Shown in pieces: positions 1 to 6,023 of a stretch of 9,021 bases of DNA. The DNA is taken from assembly GCA_025655635.1 (NCBI GenBank), contig JAHXIM010000282.1, forward strand, positions 1 through 9,021, given 5' to 3'. Under the pieces are notes generated by a model. That model was not told where the DNA came from. It made no database searches and saw nothing but the letters and a program-made list of their open reading frames with translations. Numbering within the stretch: position 1 is the stretch's first letter; each line of letters opens with the position of its first letter. The DNA comes from a gamma proteobacterium symbiont of Lucinoma myriamae (GTDB lineage: Bacteria > Pseudomonadota > Gammaproteobacteria > GRL18). The position numbers and the translations under genes are program-made.

Positions 1-29
1 TGAGGGGCTGTTAGGGTTAGTTGCGTCAT
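1..29 (-). CDS. Possible transposase N-terminus (partial, runs off the left edge)
   Basis: An ATG at 29-27 on the minus strand opens a frame reading MTQLTLTAP that continues out of the window. Only nine residues are visible, so the assignment to a transposase rests on context: it lies just inside foreign sequence that truncates the neighbouring sensor gene. A weak purine stretch (AGGGA) lies about 15 bases upstream, which is far for a ribosome binding site. It could equally be a chance frame. Confidence 0.25.
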
Positions 30-88
30 GTGCTAATCTTGATCCCTATTTATATAAAAATCAAGCACTTTCATTGATCACGGGTATA
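1..88 (-). mobile_element. Probable terminal part of an insertion sequence, cut by the window edge
   Basis: The sensor gene to the right loses all similarity to its PAS domain after the residues FGYSLAEL, near position 88. Leftward of this point none of the three minus-strand frames continues a PAS domain; each soon hits a stop. On the minus strand the foreign stretch runs about 60 bases and then shows an ATG (29-27) opening a frame beginning MTQLTLTAP. That is the usual layout of an IS end: terminal repeat, short leader, transposase start. I cannot see the other end, the target duplication or enough of the protein to name a family. The exact boundary (about 80-92) is a guess from where the PAS similarity ends. 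Confidence 0.35.
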
Positions 89-1637
89 GTTCAGCCAGAG
101 AATAACCAAACATTTTTTGTGCGGCATGATTAACAAATGTACAGCCATTTTTATCAACGCCAAAGATGCCTTCACCGGTTGATTCCAATAACATACTCAT
201 TAAATCGTTTAATTCTGTAAGTTCATTGGAAGATCGTTCCAGTTGTTTTTGTGCCTCAAAATGCTGTTTTTTTAAGTCATAATGCTGAATTGCATATTCA
301 ACATCATGCGATATTTCTTGTAATAAATTAACAATATCATCAGTAAAATAATTTTCTTGATCAGAATATACAGAAAAAACCCCGATAATGTGATCGTTCT
401 TATTAATAGGAAATGAGGCAACAGACTGAACACCTGCTTTTTCGGCATCATCATGTGTAAACGCCATATCAGGATCACTTAGATAATGATTATTTATGGA
501 TGTTTCACGCAGGTAAAATGCTCTATTAACAGGGCTGAGGCGATGAGGTGAGTCAATTTGCAGGGATAAATTAATGCTTTGCAGATAACCATTGGTTTGA
601 CCTGCACTGGCAAGCGGTATCAGTGCGCTTTGTTGTGAATCAGCCATGCCGAACCAGGCAAGAATAATATTATTTTGACTGGTAGCAATATGACAGATTT
701 TATTGAGTAGTTTCTCTGTTGAGTCCAGTTTTACGATACTTTTATTGGTCTGACTTAATGCATAATAAAGTGATTTTTGTTTAATTAACTGCTGTTCTCT
801 TTGGGATATCGTTTGTGCCATGTGATTAAATGCATAGCCCATTTGAGTCAGCTCATCATTGCCGGATAATTTAATTCGAGTTTTATAATCACCCAGTGCT
901 AATTTTTCTGAACCTAACTGCAGTCCACGTATTCTGGACAATACTGTGCGGTTCAATAATAGGGCAATCAGTAAAAAAGTAAAAAACATGCCTAGTGAAT
1001 GGATGAGGAGGTTGCGTTGGAATAATTCACTGGAGCGTTGTTCAATAATTTCTGCGGGTAACTTAATGCTCATCAAACCACGTAAGTCACCAATCTTATA
1101 GTTGTAGGCTGTATCATAACGTCGCTGAATGCTTGCCGGTGCAGCGTCTTTTTCTCCATGACATTTCATGCAGCGTGGCTTAATGATGATGGGCTGGCTA
1201 AAATGATAATAATCTTCATTGGATGCTGTTTGATAGGGAACAAAGCGTTCCTTGATATCCTGGTTTGCGCGAAAAAACTGTATGGCATCCAGTTCAACTT
1301 TATCTGCTTGATTGATAGGGTTTCTGGGGCGATCAGAGACGGTATTAAAGGTGAGTCCATTATCGACCCATTGGGTAAACCCCTGAGATATTCGGCTGAT
1401 GGCGTGAGCAGGTAAGAATTTGATGGTTACATCGTTAATGGGAATGTCGTGATCAATAAAAATTTCCTGATAGACACGACGATAGGACATTAACATACCT
1501 CGAATCGTGCGTGCATTTTCTTTAATATTAGCAATGACATCTTCACGAATTTGACGCTGACCCAGATAGGTATTGACAACAAAGTGCAAAGCAAAGATTA
1601 TCGCTGTAATAATGAAAATTTTTGATTGTAAGCGCAT
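78..1637 (-). CDS. Membrane-bound heme-type sensor (DUF3365-HAMP-GAF-PAS), C-terminally truncated
   Basis: This is an inner-membrane signal-transduction protein that has lost its output domain. In order it shows a first membrane segment (about residues 7-25), a periplasmic DUF3365/Tll0287-like sensor domain with a c-type heme motif CMKCH (156-160), a second membrane segment (about 211-229), a HAMP linker (about 230-282), a GAF-like domain (about 297-450), a short coiled coil (about 455-480) and the start of a PAS domain (480-517). DUF3365 proteins with CxxCH are thought to sense redox state or small ligands through heme; that part is family knowledge. The reading frame ends two residues after the PAS motif FGYSLAEL, where a normal PAS domain would run about 80 residues further and lead into a histidine kinase or GGDEF/EAL domain. 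Foreign sequence begins there, so the gene is probably disrupted. The first ATG is kept because it precedes the hydrophobic N-terminus. A -10-like TATACT lies at 1678-1683 without a clear -35. The gene is preceded by the 1743-1791 hairpin, so it is probably transcribed separately from ppnP. Confidence 0.8.
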   Translation of the reverse strand: MRLQSKIFIITAIIFALHFVVNTYLGQRQIREDVIANIKENARTIRGMLMSYRRVYQEIFIDHDIPINDVTIKFLPAHAISRISQGFTQWVDNGLTFNTVSDRPRNPINQADKVELDAIQFFRANQDIKERFVPYQTASNEDYYHFSQPIIIKPRCMKCHGEKDAAPASIQRRYDTAYNYKIGDLRGLMSIKLPAEIIEQRSSELFQRNLLIHSLGMFFTFLLIALLLNRTVLSRIRGLQLGSEKLALGDYKTRIKLSGNDELTQMGYAFNHMAQTISQREQQLIKQKSLYYALSQTNKSIVKLDSTEKLLNKICHIATSQNNIILAWFGMADSQQSALIPLASAGQTNGYLQSINLSLQIDSPHRLSPVNRAFYLRETSINNHYLSDPDMAFTHDDAEKAGVQSVASFPINKNDHIIGVFSVYSDQENYFTDDIVNLLQEISHDVEYAIQHYDLKKQHFEAQKQLERSSNELTELNDLMSMLLESTGEGIFGVDKNGCTFVNHAAQKMFGYSLAELYP

Positions 1638-1742
1638 TAAGTCTCAGCCCAAATGGCTTCCTTATTTCCAGAAGATAAGTATAGACTAAGATGCTTGTAA
1701 AGCACAGTTAATGTCTTGTTTTAGGGTGACACATGTAGGAGT

Positions 1743-1791
1743 AATCCGTATTCTTTAATAAAGTGTATAGAAAATATAAAGAATACGGATT
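1743..1791. terminator. Large perfect hairpin (15-bp stem) after ppnP
   Basis: Arms 1743-1757 (AATCCGTATTCTTTA) and 1777-1791 are exact reverse complements, separated by a 19-base loop. The hairpin begins 12 bases beyond the ppnP stop codon and lies before the sensor gene, so it most likely ends or protects the ppnP transcript. There is no T-run on the minus-strand side; on the plus strand only four T follow. It is therefore not a textbook intrinsic terminator and could instead be a 3' stabilising structure or a protein-binding site. Confidence 0.45.
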
Positions 1792-1803
1792 TTGAACGCA
1801 GGT

Positions 1804-2091
1804 TTAACTGTTTTTATAGACACAAAGATAGGCAATATCAGTGGCCATTTTTACATCAAAGGACTGATTAGCTTCTACTCGAAAAGTATCACCTGAGTGA
1901 TAAGTCTGCCAGTCATCACTATCGGGTAACTTGACTTGCATTTCACCGCTAGTGACAGTCATGAGCTCAATAGTTGAAGTGCCGAAGGTGTATTCACCTG
2001 CGGCCATAACGCCAGCAGTGGCATCGCCGTCAACGCTGTTAAAGGCAATGGATTTTACCTTGCCGTCAAAATATTCATTTACTTCAAACAT
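1804..2091 (-). CDS. ppnP: Pyrimidine/purine nucleoside phosphorylase PpnP
   Basis: The 95-residue protein matches the PpnP (YaiE, DUF1255) family over its full length: a small single-domain cupin-like beta barrel, cytoplasmic, that splits purine and pyrimidine nucleosides with phosphate into free base and ribose-1-phosphate (family knowledge). Recognisable family stretches are MFEVNEYFDGKVKSI at the start, ELMTVTSGEMQVKLP in the middle and the HSGDTFRVEANQSFDVK segment. The start is well supported: AAGGGA lies five bases before the ATG. It follows the rhodanese gene by 34 bases on the same strand, so the two are probably co-transcribed, and a large hairpin follows its stop. No residue looks out of place. 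Confidence 0.93.
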   Translation of the reverse strand: MFEVNEYFDGKVKSIAFNSVDGDATAGVMAAGEYTFGTSTIELMTVTSGEMQVKLPDSDDWQTYHSGDTFRVEANQSFDVKMATDIAYLCVYKNS

Positions 2092-2125
2092 AAAAATCCC
2101 TTATTGTTAATAACCAATATCTGAT

Positions 2126-2581
2126 TTACGGTTTAACCGGCAGACCTGCTTTTTTCCAGCCAAAAAATCCTTCTGAATAATTTTTTACCTTCGTATAGCC
2201 CATTTTCTGTAATGTTTCAGCTGCCAGAGGACTTCTTAGGCCGCCGCCACAATAGACCACAATAGGAATATCTTTACTTAAGGCAACTCGTTGTACTCTA
2301 AACTCCAGCCAGCCTCTGGGTATGTGGACATTTTGTGGTGCATCGATTTTGCCATCCATATTTTGAATTTCTGTGGCAGTACGAATATCAATAAGAATCA
2401 TATCCAGCTCTTCTTCGAGCATTTTTTTTAATTCTGCAGTATTAATTTTTTGTGTCTTTTTTTTAGCCTCTTCTTGCAGTTGAACGCCGCTTGGAATACC
2501 TGCTGTTTCAGCTTGTGCATTAAATGGCATAAAAGAGAGTGAAGCTGTGACCAGACAGGCAAGAGAAAATAATTTAATCAT
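2126..2581 (-). CDS. Exported rhodanese-domain protein
   Basis: The 151-residue protein begins with a Sec signal peptide (residues 1-24, cleavage probably after NAQA), so the mature protein is expected in the periplasm. Residues about 45-148 form one rhodanese domain. The active-site loop is C111-GGGLRS, with the catalytic cysteine that carries persulfide sulfur in this family, followed by the typical AAETLQKMGY helix and the YSEGFFGWKKAGLP C-terminal signature. Single-domain periplasmic rhodaneses move sulfane sulfur to acceptors such as thiols; the true acceptor cannot be told from sequence. The ribosome site AAGGAT lies a few bases before the ATG. ppnP follows 34 bases downstream, but no functional link between sulfur transfer and nucleoside phosphorolysis is evident. 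Confidence 0.88.
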   Translation of the reverse strand: MIKLFSLACLVTASLSFMPFNAQAETAGIPSGVQLQEEAKKKTQKINTAELKKMLEEELDMILIDIRTATEIQNMDGKIDAPQNVHIPRGWLEFRVQRVALSKDIPIVVYCGGGLRSPLAAETLQKMGYTKVKNYSEGFFGWKKAGLPVKP

Positions 2582-2856
2582 AAAAATATCCTTAGTGAGA
2601 ATCTATATTTTTAAAAGGAGTTAAATTTTACTCTATATTCTGCTTGTTTGTAACTACTCAGAGTATAAAAGTAAGTGACCAAAGGTTTTTTGTAAATAAA
2701 CAGGAAGAATAGTTATGTTTGTTAAAATCAAGTCTGAAAATCATTATTTGAATGCCTAAGATTTTACCAGCTGACGATCAGTACTGTTACTGTGTGGTAA
2801 ACTATGTTTTTTACAGACTAATAAAACAAGCAGAAACGACTCAGGCAGATTAACAC
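2582..2856. other. Divergent intergenic region between the rhodanese and DUF455 genes
   Basis: This 275-base AT-rich stretch separates the leftward rhodanese gene from the rightward DUF455 gene, so it should hold promoters for both. I see -10-like TATAGA sequences on the minus side near the rhodanese gene but no -35 that fits well, and no convincing promoter on the plus side. A 14-codon plus-strand frame (2715-2759) with AGGA ahead of it exists but has no support as a gene. No RNA gene or riboswitch is recognisable. Confidence 0.4.
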
Positions 2857-3708
2857 ATGAAAAACTTATATCAAGAAGCAAAAAACTGCTTTTTAACCAG
2901 CGATCCTGATGAAAAATTAGCATTAAGTCTGGATATTGCAAGTGCCTGGGATAGTGGTCTGCTTGAGTGGCAAGACGGAGACCCGCTACTACAAGAGCCG
3001 CCTCTGCAATTAAATCAGCCGGGCCGTTTGAATAAACCTGTTCTGGTTGAAGTAAATCAGGTAAAAAACAGAGGGTTTAAGTCTATACAACAAAGGGCGT
3101 CACTGATTCATTCTCTGGCACATATTGAATTAACGGCAGTTAATTTGTCGTGGGATAGTGTCTATCGTTATCGTCATCTGCCCAAAGAATACTATGATGA
3201 CTGGGTTCAGACAGCTAGAGAAGAAACACAACATTTCTATTTACTACGGCAAAGCCTCAGAGATATGGGCTATGATTACGGTGATTTTCCTGCTCATAAT
3301 GAATTATGGCAAATGGCAGTGACTACCGCGGATGACCTCATGGCTCGTATGGCTATTGTACATCGAGTGCTGGAAGCCAGAGCACTTGATGTGGTGCCTT
3401 TCTCCGTAGAAAAATTTCGGGATATTGGTGACCGTCAAACAGCTGATTCTTTGGTTATTATTGCCAATGATGAGGTTGGTCATGTTAATTCCGGCACTCG
3501 CTGGTTTCGCTACCGCTGTGAACAGGAACAAGTTGATCCGGATAAAATGTTTTTTACCCTGATGCAGAAATACCTCAAATCGACACCCAAAGGACCGTTT
3601 AATCGAGAGGCTCGAATGAAAGCAGGTTTCAGCCTGGCTGAGATGCAGGAGTTGGAACGTCTGGATGCCCAATATAAACAAGAGAAGAAACACAAGAAAA
3701 ATCATTAA
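2857..3708 (+). CDS. DUF455 ferritin-like di-iron protein
   Basis: The 283-residue protein matches the DUF455 (COG2833) family, a ferritin-like four-helix fold. The full di-iron ligand pattern is visible: E91 in HIELTAV, E123 and H126 in the ExxH motif EETQH, E173 in HRVLEARALD, and E206 and H209 in the second ExxH motif DEVGH. The spacing fits two pairs of antiparallel helices. The protein has no signal peptide or membrane segment, so it is cytoplasmic. The lysine-rich tail (KQEKKHKKNH) is probably disordered. The biochemical role of DUF455 is not established; relatives with this fold include oxygenases and iron stores, and an oxidase or hydroxylase role is only a possibility. The ATG is chosen because it is followed at once by family sequence, but its ribosome site (GGCAG) is weak. 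It converges on hslR. Confidence 0.88.
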   Translation: MKNLYQEAKNCFLTSDPDEKLALSLDIASAWDSGLLEWQDGDPLLQEPPLQLNQPGRLNKPVLVEVNQVKNRGFKSIQQRASLIHSLAHIELTAVNLSWDSVYRYRHLPKEYYDDWVQTAREETQHFYLLRQSLRDMGYDYGDFPAHNELWQMAVTTADDLMARMAIVHRVLEARALDVVPFSVEKFRDIGDRQTADSLVIIANDEVGHVNSGTRWFRYRCEQEQVDPDKMFFTLMQKYLKSTPKGPFNREARMKAGFSLAEMQELERLDAQYKQEKKHKKNH

Positions 3709-3739
3709 CAGCAATAAATGTAGTGTCTAATTTGCTGTT
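3707..3739. terminator. Weak hairpin between convergent DUF455 and hslR genes
   Basis: AACAGCAA (3707-3714) pairs with TTGCTGTT (3732-3739) across a 17-base loop. It overlaps the DUF455 stop codon and lies 14 bases beyond the hslR stop. The position between convergent genes suits a bidirectional terminator, but the stem is only 8 bp and no T-run follows on either strand. Confidence 0.25.
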
Positions 3740-3753
3740 GGCGTAAGAGGCCG

Positions 3754-4179
3754 TTATTGTGAATTATGATCCTGCTTAAATTGAATAATCCTGCGCCTGT
3801 CCTTTTTACTGGGCCTTCTGACGGTATGCTGCGGCATGCCGGCAAACATTGCTTTACGTTCCTGAGTGACTTTTTCCCTTAGTTCTTTACTCTCCTGAGT
3901 TTCATCATAAAGTGTTTGTGCCACACTTGCGGGGCCTCGCTTACCGGATAGTGCTTTGACGATCACTGTTTGTTCAATAGAGTCTTTTTTTATTCTAACT
4001 ATATGAGCAATGTCAACATGATGACTTGGCTTTACCCTTTGCCCGTTAAGATGTACCTTGCCACCCTTAATTACCTCTGTTGCCAGAGAGCGTGTTTTAT
4101 AAAAACGGGCAGCCCAGAGCCATTTATCAAGGCGAATTGGGGCTGATTCAGACTGAAAAGATTTATTTGTATTGTTCAT
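3754..4179 (-). CDS. hslR: Ribosome-associated heat-shock protein Hsp15 (S4 domain)
   Basis: The 141-residue protein matches Hsp15 over its whole length. The RNA-binding S4 domain covers about residues 15-70, opening with the signature IRLDKWLWAARFYKTR and followed by GGKVHLNGQRVKPS. The basic C-terminal tail has the family's KKDRRRIIQFK ending. Hsp15 binds free 50S subunits that carry a stuck peptidyl-tRNA after abortive translation and helps the ribosome-quality-control pathway recycle them (family knowledge). The N-terminus is a few residues longer than in E. coli and has no clear ribosome site, so the true start might differ slightly. A TTGACA (minus strand, 4278-4283) with a poor -10 could be its promoter; no sigma32 heat-shock consensus is visible. 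It is divergent from the RAYT-like gene, sharing a 134-base spacer. Confidence 0.93.
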   Translation of the reverse strand: MNNTNKSFQSESAPIRLDKWLWAARFYKTRSLATEVIKGGKVHLNGQRVKPSHHVDIAHIVRIKKDSIEQTVIVKALSGKRGPASVAQTLYDETQESKELREKVTQERKAMFAGMPQHTVRRPSKKDRRRIIQFKQDHNSQ

Positions 4180-4274
4180 GGATAAAAAAGTTAAAAAATT
4201 TGCTCAAAAAGTGGCGCGTTTAGAAAAACACGTCTATATATTATATATGTAACCATATTGTTAAATAATCAATA

Positions 4275-4290
4275 GCGTGTCAAGGCACGC
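4275..4290. repeat. Short hairpin upstream of the RAYT-like gene
   Basis: GCGTG (4275-4279) and CACGC (4286-4290) form a 5-bp GC-rich stem with a six-base loop, in otherwise AT-rich DNA, 23 bases before the RAYT-like start. Active RAYT enzymes recognise small REP palindromes marked by a 5' GTAG/GGAG-type tetranucleotide; here the preceding bases are ATAG. It may be a REP remnant, an autoregulatory site of the neighbouring protein, or chance. The loop also carries a TTGACA on the minus strand that could act as an hslR -35. Confidence 0.3.
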
Positions 4291-4313
4291 GGAATGAAAA
4301 AAGGTGTATTTTT

Positions 4314-5147
4314 ATGGCCAGACCCGTACGTATTGAGTATCCAGGGGCTAATTATTATATCTCTTCAAAAGCAGTTGAAGGGGAATCGGTTTTTAATGAT
4401 GTCAAAGATCGGCAGGAATTTTTGCAGATTTTACAGGAAGTGATTGGACGTATGCAATGGGAAGTGTTTGCCTACAATCTATTACCGGACTCATTTCAAC
4501 TGTTTATTAAGACGCCCAAACCTAACTTGTCAAAAGGCATGAGGCAGCTGAATGGTATTTACACACAACGTTATAATGTCAAATATGAAAAACAGGGAAA
4601 TATCTTCCATGGGCGTTTTAAAGCTGTTCTTGTAGAAGAACAATCATTTGTTGATGTTGCTCAGCATGTGTTGCATATGCCAATTCTCAGGCGTAAAGCA
4701 CGTAAATTAGATAAATGGAAGTGGAGCAGCTATCAGGCTACGGCAGGACTTGCTGAAGGGCCGGAATGGTTAAAAAGTGATGTCGTATTAAATCACTTTG
4801 GCAAACAGAAAAAACGAGCACAAACGGCTTTTACAAAAGCAATTGCTGCTATGGACAAGGACTTTGATATTAGCAGTAGTGTACAAGGTCAGATTTTATT
4901 AGGCAGTGACGCCTTTGTCACAAAATGGAAAAAGCAGCTGGCAAGCGGCAAAGTTATGGATAAAGCCAGACAGCGAAAGGCAAAAAAAGTAAAACCACTA
5001 TCTGATTTTGGCAAACGTTTTAAGAATATTAAAACAGCAATGGTCAAAGCCTATGAAACAGGTAATTATACTCTGGATCAAATTGGTACCCACTTCGGGG
5101 TTCATTATAGTACGGTTAGCCGAACCGTAAAAAAATCCGGTTTTTAG
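4314..5147 (+). CDS. Catalytically dead RAYT / Y1-transposase-like protein with C-terminal HTH
   Basis: The 277-residue protein clearly belongs to the REP-associated tyrosine transposase family: MARPVRIEYPGA at the start, NLSKGMRQLNGIYTQRYN (71-88), GNIFHGRFKAVLVE (95-108) and KWSSYQATAGL (136-146) are all hallmark stretches. Yet the HUH motif, normally NHYHLL, reads D59-S60-F61-Q62-LF, so both metal-binding histidines are gone. The nucleophilic tyrosine, normally in ARYVVLNP, is H118 in AQHVLHMP. The usual early YHVTSRG is YYISSKA. It therefore cannot be expected to cleave DNA by the family mechanism. The rest of the fold and a C-terminal helix-turn-helix (about 251-274, LDQIGTHFGVHYSTVSRTVKK) are intact, with no frameshift or stop. 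A basic linker lies at about 211-242. AGGTG seven bases before the ATG is a good ribosome site. A fair promoter match is TTTAGA (4219-4224) with TATATA (4242-4247), 17 apart. A strong hairpin follows. I infer a domesticated DNA- or RNA-binding regulator; the target is unknown. Confidence 0.88.
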   Translation: MARPVRIEYPGANYYISSKAVEGESVFNDVKDRQEFLQILQEVIGRMQWEVFAYNLLPDSFQLFIKTPKPNLSKGMRQLNGIYTQRYNVKYEKQGNIFHGRFKAVLVEEQSFVDVAQHVLHMPILRRKARKLDKWKWSSYQATAGLAEGPEWLKSDVVLNHFGKQKKRAQTAFTKAIAAMDKDFDISSSVQGQILLGSDAFVTKWKKQLASGKVMDKARQRKAKKVKPLSDFGKRFKNIKTAMVKAYETGNYTLDQIGTHFGVHYSTVSRTVKKSGF

Positions 5148-5158
5148 ATGTAAAGTAT

Positions 5159-5191
5159 GCTAACAATAAAAGTCTGATTTTTATTGTTAGC
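5159..5191. terminator. Strong bidirectional hairpin terminator between convergent genes
   Basis: GCTAACAATAAAA (5159-5171) and its exact reverse complement (5179-5191) form a perfect 13-bp stem with a 7-base loop. The hairpin starts 11 bases after the RAYT-like stop and ends 16 bases before the stop of the leftward secreted-protein gene. Four T follow the stem closely on the plus strand (5193-5196). The minus side has only a broken T-rich stretch, so it probably works best for the RAYT-like transcript. Confidence 0.7.
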
Positions 5192-5207
5192 ATTTTGCTT
5201 ATCCCGC

Positions 5208-5882
5208 CTAATGAATTCGTTTAAAGGTATAAATTCTGGAGTTTAGATCGCGCACTATAAATTGTCCAGGTTCTTTATAGAATTGAAAATACAGAGTGAC
5301 TTTTTTAGCTGGAATATAAGCAATCATTCTATTGCCTTTTATTGCCAGTTGACCAGCAAGATTTCGAGTGCCTCCATCAGACCAGAGAAAGCGATTGTTG
5401 TTGTAAATAGCAATCACATCACCTGACGATGCCTGCCAGATGCCATTCATACTATCGTTATTTACTGTCTGAACTGAAGTAAAATGAGTCGTATCAGGAT
5501 CCCAAAAGTTATTACTTGCCTGAGCGCCTGATTGCTTAAAACCAGGGTGGTTTGACCCTGTTTTAAAACCATTTTGAAAAGGGTTTATAGTACTGGTCAT
5601 ATAGCTTAAAGGTAATGCATTATATCCTGCAGGCGACATAGGCAGATTGTTAAGACCATTAACTCCTGGAATACCTCCCATACCAGGTACAAATGCAGGA
5701 GAGTATGGTAAGGCGTTAAAGCCGTATAAGGAGTTACTGCCACCCATCATATTATTCATGGCTTTCATCATGGCCACCATCATTTCGATGAATGGCATAG
5801 AACGCCAATCATTATGATTGCTTGCTATTGTTTGGCTTGAGAGACAAAAGCTCAGTAATAAACTGGCAAAAAGGTGTTTCAA
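5208..5882 (-). CDS. Secreted Met-rich protein with Gly/Pro/Asn-rich linker and C-terminal beta domain
   Basis: I do not know this protein's function. The 224 residues begin with a Sec signal peptide (about 1-21, ending TIAS), so it is exported. Residues 29-46 are strikingly Met-rich (MMVAMMKAMNNMM within them, eight Met in 18 positions) and could form an amphipathic helix. Residues 50-125 are Gly/Pro/Asn-rich with three degenerate copies of N-[AN]-L-P-x-S (55-61, 78-83, 88-93). The last 80 residues look like a compact beta domain opening with MNGIWQASSGDVIAIY and closing with a Phe-Lys-Arg strand, as in small exported beta-barrel proteins that repeat a NGxW...G pattern. The start is TTG (5882-5880): AGGA lies six bases before it, an in-frame stop is close upstream and no ATG lies between. 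A well-matched promoter is present upstream, so it is its own transcription unit. Confidence 0.75.
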   Translation of the reverse strand: MKHLFASLLLSFCLSSQTIASNHNDWRSMPFIEMMVAMMKAMNNMMGGSNSLYGFNALPYSPAFVPGMGGIPGVNGLNNLPMSPAGYNALPLSYMTSTINPFQNGFKTGSNHPGFKQSGAQASNNFWDPDTTHFTSVQTVNNDSMNGIWQASSGDVIAIYNNNRFLWSDGGTRNLAGQLAIKGNRMIAYIPAKKVTLYFQFYKEPGQFIVRDLNSRIYTFKRIH

Positions 5883-5928
5883 AGTATTTCCTGTTAATCC
5901 TAAATATCAAAATTAATATTGACCCATT

Positions 5929-5957
5929 ATTATAGTCGGTTTTGTTATAATAGTTAA
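5929..5957 (-). promoter_or_regulatory. Sigma70-like promoter of the secreted Met-rich protein gene
   Basis: On the minus strand, TTAACT (5957-5952, 4 of 6 matches to the -35 consensus) and TATAAT (5934-5929, perfect -10) are 17 bases apart. Transcription would begin near 5922, giving a leader of about 40 bases before the TTG start. The lptG stop lies upstream at 6024, so this promoter probably makes the gene independent of lptG. Confidence 0.55.
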
Positions 5958-6023
5958 TTAGAATTTGTTAAAGTATTTACATAGGTCACAACTTTCAGAT
6001 TTGAGAAATAAACACGGGTCCTG

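Noticed and set aside
2..133. Open plus-strand frame at the left edge (EGLLGLVASCANLDPY...)
   Set aside because: It crosses the proposed IS junction and runs antisense to the PAS-coding end of the sensor, with no family resemblance.
2715..2759. 14-codon plus-strand frame MFVKIKSENHYLNA with AGGA upstream, a possible leader peptide
   Set aside because: It has no run of a regulatory amino acid, no attenuator-like hairpins after it and no known leader-peptide similarity; the frame is short enough to be chance.
3304..3714. 136-codon open frame on the minus strand
   Set aside because: It lies wholly antisense to the well-supported DUF455 gene, and its translation shows no recognisable domain.
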